A stretch of DNA of 64,000 nt from Saprospiraceae bacterium (GTDB lineage Bacteria > Bacteroidota > Bacteroidia > Chitinophagales > Saprospiraceae). Location: contig JADJPZ010000002.1 in NCBI GenBank assembly GCA_016713025.1, positions 186,001 to 250,000 of the forward strand. Direction: 5' to 3'. Below the pieces are notes generated by a model. That model worked only from the letters and a program-made list of their open reading frames with translations, was not told the origin of the DNA and searched no databases. Below are positions 63,983 to 64,000 of the stretch, in pieces. Positions within the stretch are counted from its first letter, which is position 1. Each line of letters opens with the position of its first letter. Made by a program: the position numbers and the translations under genes.

Positions 63983-64000
63983 CAGCCATTTTTAAAAATT

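Larger units (their letters stand above)
63312..64000. other. Repeat-rich region at the window's right edge
   Basis: The last 689 bases hold repeat A4, direct repeat G2 and a -7-like element that probably belongs to a gene beyond the window. No coding sequence is seen. Confidence 0.6.

Overview
The window reads as a chromosomal segment of a Bacteroidota bacterium. The strongest marker is a full-length sprA (type IX secretion translocon) directly downstream of ruvA. Supporting signs are DUF2480, DUF2851 and DUF5723 family genes, many lipoprotein signals ending in a Cys, AT-rich spacers, TAnnTTTG-type -7 promoter elements, and start codons without clear Shine-Dalgarno sequences. A Saprospiraceae-like lineage is a reasonable guess, but the window cannot prove it. 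No rRNA, tRNA, CRISPR array, intact transposase or prophage was seen.

Layout: 0-8 kb holds mdh, a peroxiredoxin-like gene, an unknown gene, an aldo/keto reductase and a three-gene overlapping envelope operon (lipoprotein, DUF5723 outer-membrane protein, TPR lipoprotein). 8-16 kb holds hisS and a tight operon of an MFS transporter, a membrane protein, a DUF885 metallopeptidase lipoprotein, a luciferase-like oxidoreductase and a glyoxalase-fold protein. 16-24 kb holds a class A penicillin-binding protein broken by a one-base frameshift, a DUF1080 plus Gfo/Idh/MocA pair, clpB and bcp. 24-32.5 kb is sprA and ruvA. 33-38 kb is scpB, DUF2480, a lytic transglycosylase, a GH29 fucosidase and an old-yellow-enzyme homologue.

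38-42 kb is the most plastic part. It holds the eroded remains of a DUF2075 helicase and its neighbour, an orphan secreted protein of 538 residues with two C-terminal repeats, and a mosaic of palindromic repeats. 42-50.9 kb holds rlmF, an alpha/beta hydrolase, a LacI regulator, a phosphoesterase, two serine beta-lactamase-fold hydrolases, DUF2851 and folA. 51-56 kb holds a GMC oxidoreductase with its gluconate-dehydrogenase subunit-3 partner, tsaE, alanine dehydrogenase and an unknown gene. 56.6-64 kb holds the rpsF-rpsR-rplI operon, cinA, a TonB-domain protein, an amine oxidase and an unknown lipoprotein.

The most unusual layer is between the genes. There are at least eight families of short non-coding repeats, most of them inverted repeats of 100-400 bp. 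Several carry much smaller perfect palindromes of 14-22 bp that look like independent insertions. One repeat (33.03-33.18 kb) separates a decayed gene junction that also exists, further decayed, at 41.35-41.52 kb. No transposase that could mobilise these repeats lies in the window.
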